Source: an uncultured Anaerolineae bacterium (GTDB taxonomy: Bacteria > Chloroflexota > Anaerolineae > Anaerolineales > Villigracilaceae). Taken from it: a stretch of 45,099 nucleotides of DNA. The position numbers and the translations under genes were made by a program. The DNA is taken from NCBI GenBank assembly GCA_937120535.1, contig CAKZJX010000026.1, positions 1 to 45,099 on the forward strand, given 5' to 3'. Positions 8,241 to 16,020 of the stretch are shown piece by piece. Each line of letters begins with the position of its first letter. Positions within the stretch are counted from its first letter, which is position 1. The notes below the pieces were generated by a model, which worked only from the letters and a program-made list of their open reading frames with translations, searched no databases and was not told the origin of the DNA.

Positions 8241-10145
8241 ATGACTGCAAACCCTGCCAAGCCGCTGAGCGGAGAAGTCTACTATCCTTCCCCAGATGTG
8301 ATCGAACAGGCGCGCGTCAAAGATTGGGAGGCGCTAGCCGCCTTCGCCAACCAGGACCTAGAAGGCTTTTGGGCCAGAGAAGCCGAGGAGCTGGAGTGGT
8401 TCCAAAAGTGGGAAAAGGTCCTAGATGACTCGAACAAGCCATTCTACAAATGGTTCGTCGGGGGAAAAGTCAACATCGCGCACAACTGCATTGACCGTCA
8501 CCTCAAAACCTACCGCAAAAACAAACTCGCCTTGATCTGGGAAAGCGAAGACGGAAAAGAACATCGCACCTTCTCCTACTTTGCCCTTAACCGCGAAGTC
8601 TCGCGCATGGCCAATATCATCAAAGCCATGGGAATCCAGAAGGGGGATCGCGTCACGATCTACATGGGCCGGGTGCCAGAGATCGTTTTTGCCATGCTGG
8701 CCTGCGCCAAGATCGGCGCCATACACTCGGTGGTGTTCGGTGGCTTCTCGGTAGATGCCTTGCAGGGACGCATTGAAGATAGCCAATCCAAGTTGGTTAT
8801 CACCATGGACGGCAGCTACCAGAACGGCAAAGTGGTCGAACTCAAACGCACCGTTGATGAGGCCCTGAAGCGCTGCCCATCGGTCGAAAACGTGCTGGTC
8901 ATCAAACGCGTCGGTCACGAAGTGCCCATGGAGGCCGGGCGCGATCACTGGTATCACGACCTGTTGGCCCTGCCCATCGCCAGCGGCAAATGCCCCACCG
9001 AGGTCATGGACGCTGAAGACCCACTCTTCATTCTCTACACCTCCGGTTCTACCGGCAAGCCCAAGGCCATCTTACACACCCATGGCGGCTACATGGTCGG
9101 CACCTACACCACCTTGAAATACGTCTTCGACATCAAAGACGAAGATCGCTGGTGGTGCACGGCCGATCCAGGCTGGATCACTGGCCACTCCTACCTGGTC
9201 TACGGCCCGTTGCTGAACGGCGCCACATCCTTCATGTACGAAGGCGGACCGACGTATCCTTATCCCGATCGCTGGTGGCAATGCATCGAACGCTACGGCA
9301 TCACCATATTCTACACTGCGCCCACGGCCATTCGTGGCCTGATGCGCTTTGGCGAGGCCTGGCCGGCCAAACACGATCTCTCCTCTTTGCGTTTGTTGGG
9401 CTCGGTCGGCGAACCGATCAACCCCGAAGCTTGGCGCTGGTTCTACCGAGTCATCGGCAAAGAGCGCTGCCCGATCATGGATACCTGGTGGCAGACCGAG
9501 ACCGGCATGTTCATGATCACCCCCATGCCGGTCGTGCCCCTCAAGCCCGGTTCAGGGACCCGACCCTTCTTCGGCCAGCGCGCCGAGATCCTCGACGAAC
9601 ACGGCAACCCGGTCAAAGACGGCGAGGAAGGATACCTGGTGCTGCTGCGACCCTGGCCCTCGATGATGCGCACCATCTACAACGACCCCGATCGCTACCT
9701 CCAACAATACTGGTCGAAATACCCTGGCAAATACCTGACCGGCGATTCAGCGCGACGCGACGAGGATGGCTACTTCTGGATCATCGGTCGCACTGACGAT
9801 GTGATCAAGGTCTCTGGCCATCGCCTAGGGACAGCTGAAATCGAATCGGCCTTGGTGAGCCACCCAGCCGTGGCTGAGGCGGCATCCATCGGTTTGCCCC
9901 ACGAGATAAAAGGGCAGGGCATCCATGCCTTCGTCCTGCTGCGAGCCGGTTACCAACCCTCGCCGGAATTGGGAGAGCAACTGCGCCAGCATGTGGCCAG
10001 CCACCTGGGCCCGATTGCCCGCCCCGAAGAAATTCACTTCATGGACAAACTTCCCAAGACCCGCAGCGGCAAGATCATGCGACGGGTTCTCAGAGCCCGA
10101 GCGTTGGGCCTGCCCGAAGGCGATGTGAGCACCCTGGAAGAATAA
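8241..10145 (+). CDS. acs: Acetyl-CoA synthetase (AMP-forming)
   Basis: Activates acetate (or a similar short acid) to acetyl-CoA through acetyl-AMP. A 634-residue member of the ANL superfamily, close to the usual 640-650. Motifs in order: [19 protein letters not shown] (P-loop-like phosphate motif, A3), [26 protein letters not shown] (A5), [20 protein letters not shown] (A8 hinge) and [11 protein letters not shown] with the catalytic lysine K611, the site acetylated in regulated Acs enzymes. Start at ATG 8241 has AAAGGAGAG directly ahead; the longer frame from 8175 is not conserved-looking. It sits alone, convergent with dihydropyrimidinase. Propionyl-CoA synthetase is the main alternative, but the sequence reads as an acetate-type enzyme. 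Confidence 0.93.
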   Translation: MTANPAKPLSGEVYYPSPDVIEQARVKDWEALAAFANQDLEGFWAREAEELEWFQKWEKVLDDSNKPFYKWFVGGKVNIAHNCIDRHLKTYRKNKLALIWESEDGKEHRTFSYFALNREVSRMANIIKAMGIQKGDRVTIYMGRVPEIVFAMLACAKIGAIHSVVFGGFSVDALQGRIEDSQSKLVITMDGSYQNGKVVELKRTVDEALKRCPSVENVLVIKRVGHEVPMEAGRDHWYHDLLALPIASGKCPTEVMDAEDPLFILYTSGSTGKPKAILHTHGGYMVGTYTTLKYVFDIKDEDRWWCTADPGWITGHSYLVYGPLLNGATSFMYEGGPTYPYPDRWWQCIERYGITIFYTAPTAIRGLMRFGEAWPAKHDLSSLRLLGSVGEPINPEAWRWFYRVIGKERCPIMDTWWQTETGMFMITPMPVVPLKPGSGTRPFFGQRAEILDEHGNPVKDGEEGYLVLLRPWPSMMRTIYNDPDRYLQQYWSKYPGKYLTGDSARRDEDGYFWIIGRTDDVIKVSGHRLGTAEIESALVSHPAVAEAASIGLPHEIKGQGIHAFVLLRAGYQPSPELGEQLRQHVASHLGPIARPEEIHFMDKLPKTRSGKIMRRVLRARALGLPEGDVSTLEE

Positions 10146-10169
10146 CCTCCTCTCGATCCTCGGCAAGCC

Positions 10170-10206
10170 AACCGCCTCGGCTTAGGTCGAGGCGGTTCGT
10201 CTTTGA
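10170..10206. terminator. Intrinsic terminator between acs and the dihydropyrimidinase gene
   Basis: AACCGCCTCG (10170-10179) pairs perfectly with CGAGGCGGTT (10188-10197) around an eight-base loop, followed by CGTCTTTGA. It stands 24 bases after acs and 10 bases from the end of the convergent gene, so it may serve both. Confidence 0.75.
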
Positions 10207-10216
10207 CTCATCGGGG

Positions 10217-11647
10217 CTACAACACCTCGCCGGGACCGCGCTTTAGGAACTGTCCCTGCCCTCGCCCTCCGAGCCAGCGGTCGCCATCCACGATCAGCTT
10301 GCCGCGCAGAAAGACCTTTTCCGGCATGCCCACCACTTCCCAGCCTTCAAAGAGGTTATAGTCGGTGCGGTGATAGCTATAGGCAACGCCGTAGGTCACC
10401 CGTTTTTCAGGGTCCCAAATCACCAGGTCGGCATCTGAGCCGGGCAGCAGGGCGCCCTTGCGTGGATATAGACCGAAGATCTTGGCCGGGTGGGTAGAGG
10501 TCAGGGCCACGAACTGGTTGGCCGTGATCCGGCCGGCCCGTATCCCATAGGTCCATAGGATCGGCAAGCGATCTCCCACGGCCGGCAATCCGTTTGGGAT
10601 CTTGGTGAAGTCATCCTTCCCCAGTTCCTTGCCTGGAATGGCAATTTCCTCTCCCTCATAGACGATCGGGCGGGTGCCGTCGAAGAAGAAGGGGCAGTGG
10701 TCGGTGCCGATGGTCTGCAGCGTCCCGTCGGCCAGGCCTTGCCACAGCCGGACGTTGTCCTGCTCAGTGCGCATCGGCGGAGAACAGATCCACTTTGCCC
10801 CGTCTGGCCGGCGCAGATGATCCACGGTGAAGAACAAATACTGTGGGCAGGTTTCGCCCATCACCTTCACGCCCCGTTCGCGCGCATAGCGCAACATATC
10901 CACCTCGCCTCCGGCGTTCATGTGAACGATGTACACTGCGGCGCCGGTCTGTTCGGCCATGGCCGCCAGCCGTAGTGTGGACTCCACCGCACCCCAGGCC
11001 GGCCGAGTGTAAGCATGCCACTCGGGCGTCGTATGGCCGGCCGCCAACGCTTCGGCCACCAGCGCCTCGATCACATCCCCGTTCTCACAGTGCGCCATGA
11101 CCAGCATGCCGTTCTCCTTGGCAATCCGCAGGGCGCGAAAGATGCTCCCATCGTCCAAGCGCAGACGACCGTTATAGGCCGTAAACACCTTGAGCGTGGT
11201 GATCCCCATATCCAGCAGCGACGGAATCTCGCGGGCAACCTGGTCGTTGAAACGGGTTAGATTCATGTGAAACGAGTAATCAATGGCGGCCTTCTGGGCT
11301 TTCTCGAGCCAGCGCTCTACCGAATAGGAAAACCCTTGCGGCTCGTGAACCACAAAATCAATCACCGTGGTCGTCCCGCCAAATGCAGCCGCCTTGTGAC
11401 CGGTGTAGTGATCGTCCGAAGAGACCGTCCCGAACATCGGTAGGTCAAAATGCGTGTGCGGATCGATCCCGCCCGGGGTGATAAATTTGCCGGAAGCGTC
11501 TATCACCTCGCCGTTGAAATCCTTCAGAGAGAAGATGTCAGAATCGGGATGGAGGATGGAGGCAATCTGCTCTCCCTCGATCAAGATATCCCCTCGGAAA
11601 GTCTCTGAAGCAGTGATCAGCGTGCCGTTCCTAATCAACAGGGCCAT
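10217..11647 (-). CDS. hydA: Dihydropyrimidinase / D-hydantoinase
   Basis: Cyclic amidohydrolase that opens dihydropyrimidine (dihydrouracil, dihydrothymine) or hydantoin rings. 476 residues, the family norm. The binuclear metal site is complete: H64-x-H66 in IDPHTHFDLP, the carboxylated lysine K153 in TTLKVFTAYNG, H186 in VMAHCENGD, H242 in YIVHMNAGGE and D316 in TIGTDHCPF. ATG start with GGAGAGA upstream. The other reductive pyrimidine pathway genes (dihydropyrimidine dehydrogenase, beta-ureidopropionase) are absent from the window. The hypothetical gene at 11673-12254 lies 25 bases upstream in the same direction and probably shares its transcript. Whether pyrimidines or hydantoins are the natural substrate cannot be told from sequence. 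Confidence 0.93.
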   Translation of the reverse strand: MALLIRNGTLITASETFRGDILIEGEQIASILHPDSDIFSLKDFNGEVIDASGKFITPGGIDPHTHFDLPMFGTVSSDDHYTGHKAAAFGGTTTVIDFVVHEPQGFSYSVERWLEKAQKAAIDYSFHMNLTRFNDQVAREIPSLLDMGITTLKVFTAYNGRLRLDDGSIFRALRIAKENGMLVMAHCENGDVIEALVAEALAAGHTTPEWHAYTRPAWGAVESTLRLAAMAEQTGAAVYIVHMNAGGEVDMLRYARERGVKVMGETCPQYLFFTVDHLRRPDGAKWICSPPMRTEQDNVRLWQGLADGTLQTIGTDHCPFFFDGTRPIVYEGEEIAIPGKELGKDDFTKIPNGLPAVGDRLPILWTYGIRAGRITANQFVALTSTHPAKIFGLYPRKGALLPGSDADLVIWDPEKRVTYGVAYSYHRTDYNLFEGWEVVGMPEKVFLRGKLIVDGDRWLGGRGQGQFLKRGPGEVL

Positions 11648-11672
11648 AGATCTCTCCTGTGGAGTGAGATAG

Positions 11673-12254
11673 CTATTCGATCAAATCATCCGTTTCTACG
11701 TCATACTTGCCGGCCGGCTCGCGAAAGCCTAGCAAGGTCATCAACACCTCGGCAGGCAAGTCGGCCGGCGGCAGGTCGGTCCGATAGCGTTGTTCGTTCT
11801 CGGCGCGCTCGCGCAGCGATTTCCACAATAGCTCGCGCTCGCTTCCGTGAACCACCAGATCATTCAGCGTCCGGGCGCGTAAAAAATGTTCACCGGTGGT
11901 GTAGAGAAAGGTGATCCGGCGCCAGTCCTCGGCCAGGATCGGATGGGGCAACCGTTGTAGGGGACCCAGCTGAATCTTATAGTACTCCTCCTGGGCACGC
12001 GGGTGATCGGGTTCATCGCGTAAGAGCTCTCGCCGCGTAGTCAATTCATGGCCACGCACTTCCGCTAGCCACTCGATCCGTCCCCCTTGTTCCCCGAAGC
12101 TGGAAGGCTGGTAGAAGGCCAGATAATCCACCGCCACCACCTTGGGCGCCGTGCGCAACGGAATGCGATACCAACCGAGCAGGCGCGCAATCTCAAAATC
12201 GCGCCGCGTGGGCAAAATAGCCACCAGGATCAGCGCTGTAGGAGGAACTGTCAT
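11673..12254 (-). CDS. Conserved-looking hypothetical protein
   Basis: A 193-residue protein I do not recognise. It begins with TALILVAILPTRRDFEIARLLGWYRIPL and contains a KVVAVDYLAFYQPSSFG stretch, then a charged middle and a segment RRITFLYTTGEHFLRARTLNDL, with no signal peptide or membrane helix. The start at ATG 12254 was preferred to an upstream in-frame codon at 12293 because that extension is not protein-like. The frame is long, has the same codon character as its neighbours and is co-directional with dihydropyrimidinase. The pattern of aromatic and arginine residues suggests a soluble alpha/beta protein, but no function can be given. Confidence 0.75.
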   Translation of the reverse strand: MTVPPTALILVAILPTRRDFEIARLLGWYRIPLRTAPKVVAVDYLAFYQPSSFGEQGGRIEWLAEVRGHELTTRRELLRDEPDHPRAQEEYYKIQLGPLQRLPHPILAEDWRRITFLYTTGEHFLRARTLNDLVVHGSERELLWKSLRERAENEQRYRTDLPPADLPAEVLMTLLGFREPAGKYDVETDDLIE

Positions 12255-12287
12255 ATCGTCCCCGGCAATTGTACTATACAGACTCAG

Positions 12288-12390
12288 CTGCAAAAAGGCG
12301 ATTAAGCCGCCGAGACCGCAGAGTACGCAGAGACTTTACCTTGAAGAACGCCGCGCTCTCTGCGGTAGGTTTTTGCGGTGGACTCACGAT
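12288..12390. repeat. CGCAGAG-type palindromic intergenic repeat, copy A
   Basis: About 103 bases starting CTGCAAAAAGG and containing CCGCAGAGTACGCAGAG, then after a centre CTCTGCGGTAGGTTTTTGC and GTGGACTCA. The same order of blocks occurs at 23630-23733, so this is a dispersed repeat. Complementary CGCAGAG/CTCTGCG arms let it fold into a hairpin. It lies just upstream of the hypothetical gene's start. No ORF belongs to it. Confidence 0.8.
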
Positions 12391-12625
12391 GGCCTTCCGA
12401 GCTGCAAAACGCGCTGATGTGGTTTCAGCCTTCTTTGGGAGGGAGCATGCTTTCGTCGGATCCGCCGGCGCCAAACCGTCAGAACAAGCCCATAGTTGTC
12501 GCCGAAGGGATGAGCACCCTTCCCGGAGCGGGATCGCTAGACAACAAACGCCCGCTTTTGGCTGCTTCTCGGCCCCGATCGGCATCTTTATTATCAAACT
12601 CATCCGAATTCACGACATTTGTCCA
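12391..12625. other. Intergenic stretch with no supported gene
   Basis: About 235 bases between the repeat and the ferredoxin promoter. Open frames exist on both strands (for instance one beginning ATG 12451 behind GGGAGGGA, 59 codons), but their composition is not protein-like and I see no known motif. Possibly remains of decayed sequence. Confidence 0.3.
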
Positions 12626-12655
12626 TTGACACCCGCTTCAGCATTGGGGTATGCT
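12626..12655 (+). promoter_or_regulatory. Sigma-70 type promoter of the ferredoxin gene
   Basis: A perfect -35 TTGACA (12626-12631) is followed after an 18-base spacer by the -10 TATGCT (12650-12655). The predicted start near 12662 gives a leader of about 95 bases before the ferredoxin ATG. Confidence 0.75.
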
Positions 12656-12756
12656 AGGCTGGTGACGCTTTTCACAGTTTGATCGATCCGACACAAACCA
12701 GCAACAACTACTTCAGAGCGCTCACCGTCCACATCCCACTTTGGAGGATTGATCCT

Positions 12757-12948
12757 ATGGCCATGAAAATCACGGATGACTGCATTGCCTGCGGCGCCTG
12801 CGTGCCAGAATGTCCTACCGATTCGATCAGCGAAGGCGACACAATCTACGTGATCGACGCCAGCACCTGCGTGGAATGCGTGGGCTATCACGATTCGCCG
12901 CAGTGCGTCTCGGTGTGTCCGGTGGACTGCATTGTCAAGGCCGAGTAA
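12757..12948 (+). CDS. 2[4Fe-4S] ferredoxin
   Basis: A 63-residue low-potential electron carrier. The first cluster motif is C9-x2-C12-x2-C15-x3-C19-P; the second is C38-x2-C41-x8-C50-x3-C54-P, with an insertion between its second and third cysteines as in Allochromatium-type ferredoxins. A ninth cysteine, C58, follows. Start at ATG 12757 behind GGAGG at 12743-12747. It has its own promoter and stands alone; the FMN riboswitch leader begins 58 bases after its stop. The partner enzyme is unknown (pyruvate:ferredoxin oxidoreductase-type enzymes are typical). Confidence 0.96.
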   Translation: MAMKITDDCIACGACVPECPTDSISEGDTIYVIDASTCVECVGYHDSPQCVSVCPVDCIVKAE

Positions 12949-13006
12949 ATCTAGTCCGCTCCTGCGTAGTTGGAGTATAATTGCTCTGGAACAACTGAAT
13001 ACAAAA

Positions 13007-13146
13007 CCTTCGGGGCAGGGTGAAATTCCCGATCGGTGGTATAGCCCACGAGCCTGGATGGGGGCAGCATCTTTCTCGGTGTAGAGAAAGCAGGCAGGAT
13101 TCGGTGAAACTCCGGAGCCGACAGTGACAGTCTGGATGGGAGAAGG
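13007..13146 (+). promoter_or_regulatory. FMN riboswitch (RFN element)
   Basis: The aptamer carries the conserved blocks GGGGCAGGGTGAAATTCCC, GGTGGTATAGCCCACGAGCC, GCAGGATTCGGTGAAACTCC, and the 3' end GACAGTCTGGATGGGAGAAGG. P1 is formed by CCTTC (13007-13011) and GAAGG (13142-13146). A TATAAT at 12976-12981 would give a start a few bases before the aptamer, though I see no good -35. It is followed by two terminators and by an ABC transporter operon, so FMN should switch that operon off. The 5' P1 region is complementary to both terminators' 5' arms. Confidence 0.96.
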
Positions 13147-13186
13147 GATGTCAGCGAACCCGCGTGTGGGTTGATCTCGATTCACG

Positions 13187-13219
13187 CCCCGAAACCGCTC
13201 TGGTTTTCGGGGTTTTTCT
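13187..13219 (+). terminator. First riboswitch-linked intrinsic terminator
   Basis: CCCCGAAACC (13187-13196) pairs with GGTTTTCGGGG (13202-13212) with one bulged T, followed by TTTTTCTT. It lies 40 bases after the aptamer. GCCCCGAA (13186-13193) is complementary to TTCGGGGC in the aptamer's first strand (13009-13016), which gives an antiterminator. Confidence 0.88.
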
Positions 13220-13256
13220 TCGGATCGGATCGCCACTCCTGACCGCGGCTTCTTTC

Positions 13257-13292
13257 AACGCCCCGAAGGATTGCTCTTCGAGGCGTTTTTTT
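13257..13292 (+). terminator. Second riboswitch-linked intrinsic terminator
   Basis: AACGCCCCGAAG (13257-13268) pairs with CTTCGAGGCGTT (13276-13287) with one C-A mismatch, followed by a run of T to 13292. GCCCCGAAGG (13260-13269) is an exact ten-base complement of CCTTCGGGGC at 13007-13016 in the aptamer P1 strand. It could also pair with the TTCGGGG of terminator 1's 3' arm. Confidence 0.85.
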
Positions 13293-13364
13293 ATGAGCCT
13301 AATGGTAGTTCATAAATTGACCCAACAGTTTCGTCGTTCGGTAGTGCTCTCTTCAAGAGGGATT

Positions 13365-14147
13365 ATGGCCACTCTCACCCAACGCGTGATCGCTCTCCGC
13401 TCATGGCTAGGGGGCCTCTCGGTCTTGTTGTTTCTCGCAACTTGGCATCTCGCAACGCGCTACGGCGGATTGCCGGCCTTTATCTTGCCTTCGCCGGCCG
13501 CAGTAGGACAGCGCTTCCTGCGCGCCGTGATGGAAGGCTTGCTGATCGAGCACACCCTGATCACTCTGCTGGAGGTCATGGTCGGGCTGGTCACAGGGGC
13601 ATCGCTGGCCACGCTGATCGGGTATGGGGTGGCCAAATCGCGCCTGCTCGAGAATCTGCTGGCCCCCTACTTAGTAGCCAGCCAGGCCATCCCAATGGTA
13701 GCCGTCGCTCCTCTGCTGATCATCTGGTTCGGGCCAGGACTGTTCTCCAAGTTCTTGATCTGCGCCCTGATTGTCTTCTTCCCAGTGCTGATCAACACCG
13801 TCGTCGGTGTGCGCGCCGTGCCCAAGGTGTATTACGAGCTGATGCGTTCTCTGCGAGCCACACGCCGCCAAACTCTGCTCAAGCTAGAAGTGCCGGCCGC
13901 TATGCCGATCTTGTTGGGAGGGCTGCGCATCGGCGCTACGCTCTCGGTGATCGGCGCAGTGGTCGGGGAATTGGTCGGCTCAGACCGTGGGCTAGGTTAC
14001 CTGATCTATGTGGGACGCAGTCAATACGATACGGCCCTGGTGTTCGTGGCGGTTTTCACCCTGATCGCCATGGCCTTAGGGTTGTATGGACTGGTCACCC
14101 TCCTCGAAAAGACTTTGCTGGCCTGGCAAGAGCAACCCAGGCTCTAG
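13365..14147 (+). CDS. ribX: ABC transporter permease, probable riboflavin importer RibX
   Basis: A 260-residue inner-membrane permease of the SsuC/ThiX/TauC type (BPD_transp_1). About six hydrophobic helices are visible, starting with WLGGLSVLLFLATWHLA. The region LRATRRQTLLKLEVPAAMPILLGGLRIG is the EAA-type loop that contacts the ATPase. Start at ATG 13365 with AAGAGGG ahead; an ATG at 13293 inside the terminator T-run is in frame but has no ribosome site. The gene is first after the FMN riboswitch. RibXY transporters predicted in Chloroflexi and other phyla have this makeup, so flavin uptake is the best reading; a pyrimidine or sulfonate substrate would be expected for relatives without the switch. 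Confidence 0.88.
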   Translation: MATLTQRVIALRSWLGGLSVLLFLATWHLATRYGGLPAFILPSPAAVGQRFLRAVMEGLLIEHTLITLLEVMVGLVTGASLATLIGYGVAKSRLLENLLAPYLVASQAIPMVAVAPLLIIWFGPGLFSKFLICALIVFFPVLINTVVGVRAVPKVYYELMRSLRATRRQTLLKLEVPAAMPILLGGLRIGATLSVIGAVVGELVGSDRGLGYLIYVGRSQYDTALVFVAVFTLIAMALGLYGLVTLLEKTLLAWQEQPRL

Positions 14148-14194
14148 TTGCCTGGATTGTTCCCGACCCATTTCCTCAACAAAGGAGACCTTCT

Positions 14195-15187
14195 ATGTTG
14201 CGCAAAATGGTTGTGAATCTGCTTGTGATGGGATTACTTCTGATGGCCTGTGGCCCGCGCCAAGCTCGGCCAGAAGCAGATGAATGGGTTGAGATTCGTC
14301 TGCCGGTGGGCTATATCCCCAACGTTCAGTTCCTGCCGCTCTACGTGATGCTCGAGAAAGGGTTTGCTCAAGAGCAGGGACTGCGGGTGACGATTGAGCA
14401 CAACGTTCGAGAAACCGATTCCGTAGCCTTGGTGGGGGCCGGCGAACTAGCCTTCGCCGTGGTCTCGGGCGAACAGGTGCTGCTTGCGCGCGCTCAAGGC
14501 ATGCCGGTGGTCTACGTGGCCGCCTGGTACCAGAAATATCCGGTCTCGGTGATCGCTACAGCCGAGCAGGGCATTCAAACCGTAGCTGACCTGAAAGGCA
14601 AGACCATCGGCCTGCCCGGCCCGTTCGGGGCAAACTACATTGGGTTGCAAGCCTTGCTGGCTTCGGCCGGCCTAAGCAATGCCGATGTCACCCTGTCCTC
14701 GATTGGCTTCGCCCAAGTGGAGGCCTTGGTTGCCGATCAAGTACAGGCTGTGGTCGGCTATGCCACTAATGAACCGATCCAACTCCGAGCCCGCGGTTAC
14801 TCAATCCAAGAACTGCGAGTGGCCGATTTTGTCTCGCTATGTTCCAACGGCATCATCACCAATGAAACCACCCTGCGCGAGAACCCCGACATGGTAAAGC
14901 GCCTGGTCAAGGCCTTCCTACAAGGCTTGGAATACACCGTCGCTCATCCAGACGAATCGTTTGAGATCGGCAAGAAATACATTGATGGCCTGGCCACCCT
15001 CAGCGAGGCAGAACAGGCGATCCAAAAGGAAGTGCTGCAGGTTTCGATTGAATTTTGGAAAGCCCCGCGCCTGGGATTCTCGGAAGAACAGGCCTGGCAA
15101 AACATGCACGATTCCCTGCTGACCATAGGCCTGCTCAGCGCCCCCCTAGATTGGAAATCCGCCTTTACTAATCAATTCATCCCCTGA
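14195..15187 (+). CDS. ribY: NMT1/THI5-like substrate-binding lipoprotein, probable RibY
   Basis: A 330-residue extracytoplasmic binding lipoprotein. The signal is MLRKMVVNLLVMGLLLMAC with lipidation at C19. The mature part opens with the typical strand IRLPVGYIPNVQFLPLYVMLEKGFAQEQGL and continues with AFAVVSGEQVLLARAQGMPVVYVAAWYQ and ADLKGKTIGLPGPFGANYIGLQALLASAG, the ligand-cleft segments of the NMT1/THI5/SsuA family. Start at ATG 14195 behind AAAGGAG; a longer open frame begins inside ribX in another phase and is spurious. It is in the FMN-riboswitch operon, which points to riboflavin or another flavin precursor as ligand. Confidence 0.88.
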   Translation: MLRKMVVNLLVMGLLLMACGPRQARPEADEWVEIRLPVGYIPNVQFLPLYVMLEKGFAQEQGLRVTIEHNVRETDSVALVGAGELAFAVVSGEQVLLARAQGMPVVYVAAWYQKYPVSVIATAEQGIQTVADLKGKTIGLPGPFGANYIGLQALLASAGLSNADVTLSSIGFAQVEALVADQVQAVVGYATNEPIQLRARGYSIQELRVADFVSLCSNGIITNETTLRENPDMVKRLVKAFLQGLEYTVAHPDESFEIGKKYIDGLATLSEAEQAIQKEVLQVSIEFWKAPRLGFSEEQAWQNMHDSLLTIGLLSAPLDWKSAFTNQFIP

Positions 15188-15198
15188 GATTCACCAAC

Positions 15199-15228
15199 GA
15201 GGCGAATCCGCCCGAGCGGGTTCGCCTC
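15199..15228 (+). other. Intercistronic hairpin between binding protein and ATPase genes
   Basis: GAGGCGAATCCGC (15199-15211) pairs over 13 positions, one a T-G wobble, with GCGGGTTCGCCTC (15216-15228) around a CCGA loop. No T tract follows. Such hairpins after a binding-protein gene often stabilise its mRNA and lower expression of the downstream ATPase. Confidence 0.7.
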
Positions 15229-15240
15229 CCTACTAGGTTT

Positions 15241-15993
15241 ATGACCTCGCCTACTACTCCGATCCTCACCGTTCATAACCTGAGCGCCGTCTTCCCCGAT
15301 AACAACGGCGGCCTGCAGGCCCTGGACCGCGTCTCCTTTCAAGTGTACCCGCGCGAATTCTTGGCTGTCCTTGGGCCTTCAGGGAGTGGCAAATCTACCC
15401 TCCTGCGCATCATCGCCGGCCTACTGCAGCCAACCGAGGGCAAAGTTTCGTTTGGCGATCATCGGCAACCACGCATCGGGATGGTCTTCCAACAAGCCAC
15501 CCTGATGCCCTGGCGAACGGTGATCCAGAACATCATGCTCCCTCTAGAACTGGACGGCACCGATCCACAACAAGCACGCGCTCGCGCCCGAGAACTGATT
15601 GACCTGGTCGGGCTGCAATCCTTTGAAAATCACTGGCCGCGGGAACTCTCGGGCGGCATGGCCCAACGGGTAGCCATCGCTCGAGCGCTGATCCACGACC
15701 CTGACCTGCTGCTGCTCGACGAACCCTTTGCCTCGCTCGACGCCTTGACCCGCGAACGAATGTGGGCTGAGCTTTTGCGCATCTGGCAGGCGCGTCAGAA
15801 GACGGTGATCATGGTGACCCACTCGATCAGCGAGGCGCTCTTCCTAGCCGATCGAGTGATCGTGTTCTCGGCTCGCCCGGGCCGCGTCAAACTTGACTTG
15901 AACGTGGACCTGCCCCGCCCACGCACCGACGAGATGCGTTACACCGCCCACTTCGGCCGCCTGGCACGCCGCCTCAAAGACACCATCGAGTGA
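15241..15993 (+). CDS. ABC transporter ATPase of the riboswitch-controlled importer
   Basis: A 250-residue nucleotide-binding subunit of SsuB/TauB/ThiZ type. Walker A is GPSGSGKST, the Q-loop MVFQQATLMPW, the signature [15 protein letters not shown], Walker B LLLLDEPFASLD and the switch histidine is in MVTHSISEA. ATG start lies 13 bases after the intercistronic hairpin with no clear SD, so it is probably translated at a lower level than the binding protein. It completes the permease/binding-protein/ATPase set and should power flavin import. Confidence 0.93.
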   Translation: MTSPTTPILTVHNLSAVFPDNNGGLQALDRVSFQVYPREFLAVLGPSGSGKSTLLRIIAGLLQPTEGKVSFGDHRQPRIGMVFQQATLMPWRTVIQNIMLPLELDGTDPQQARARARELIDLVGLQSFENHWPRELSGGMAQRVAIARALIHDPDLLLLDEPFASLDALTRERMWAELLRIWQARQKTVIMVTHSISEALFLADRVIVFSARPGRVKLDLNVDLPRPRTDEMRYTAHFGRLARRLKDTIE

Positions 15994-16020
15994 TCGTCCC
16001 CCAACAAAAGCACTTTCCCG

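Noticed and set aside
9152-9796. 214-codon plus-strand ORF inside acs
   Set aside because: Shadow frame of acs; codon positions and motifs support acs only.
12378-12629. Plus-strand ORF of 83 codons between the repeat and the ferredoxin promoter
   Set aside because: Composition is not protein-like, no motif is seen, and part of the frame lies in the dispersed repeat.
13164-13364. Upstream extension of the ribX reading frame through the terminators
   Set aside because: The region is explained as riboswitch expression platform; ATG 13365 has the ribosome site and the protein family begins there.
13403-14194. Long in-frame extension of the binding-protein gene into ribX
   Set aside because: It is an out-of-phase shadow of ribX; the lipoprotein signal starts at 14195.
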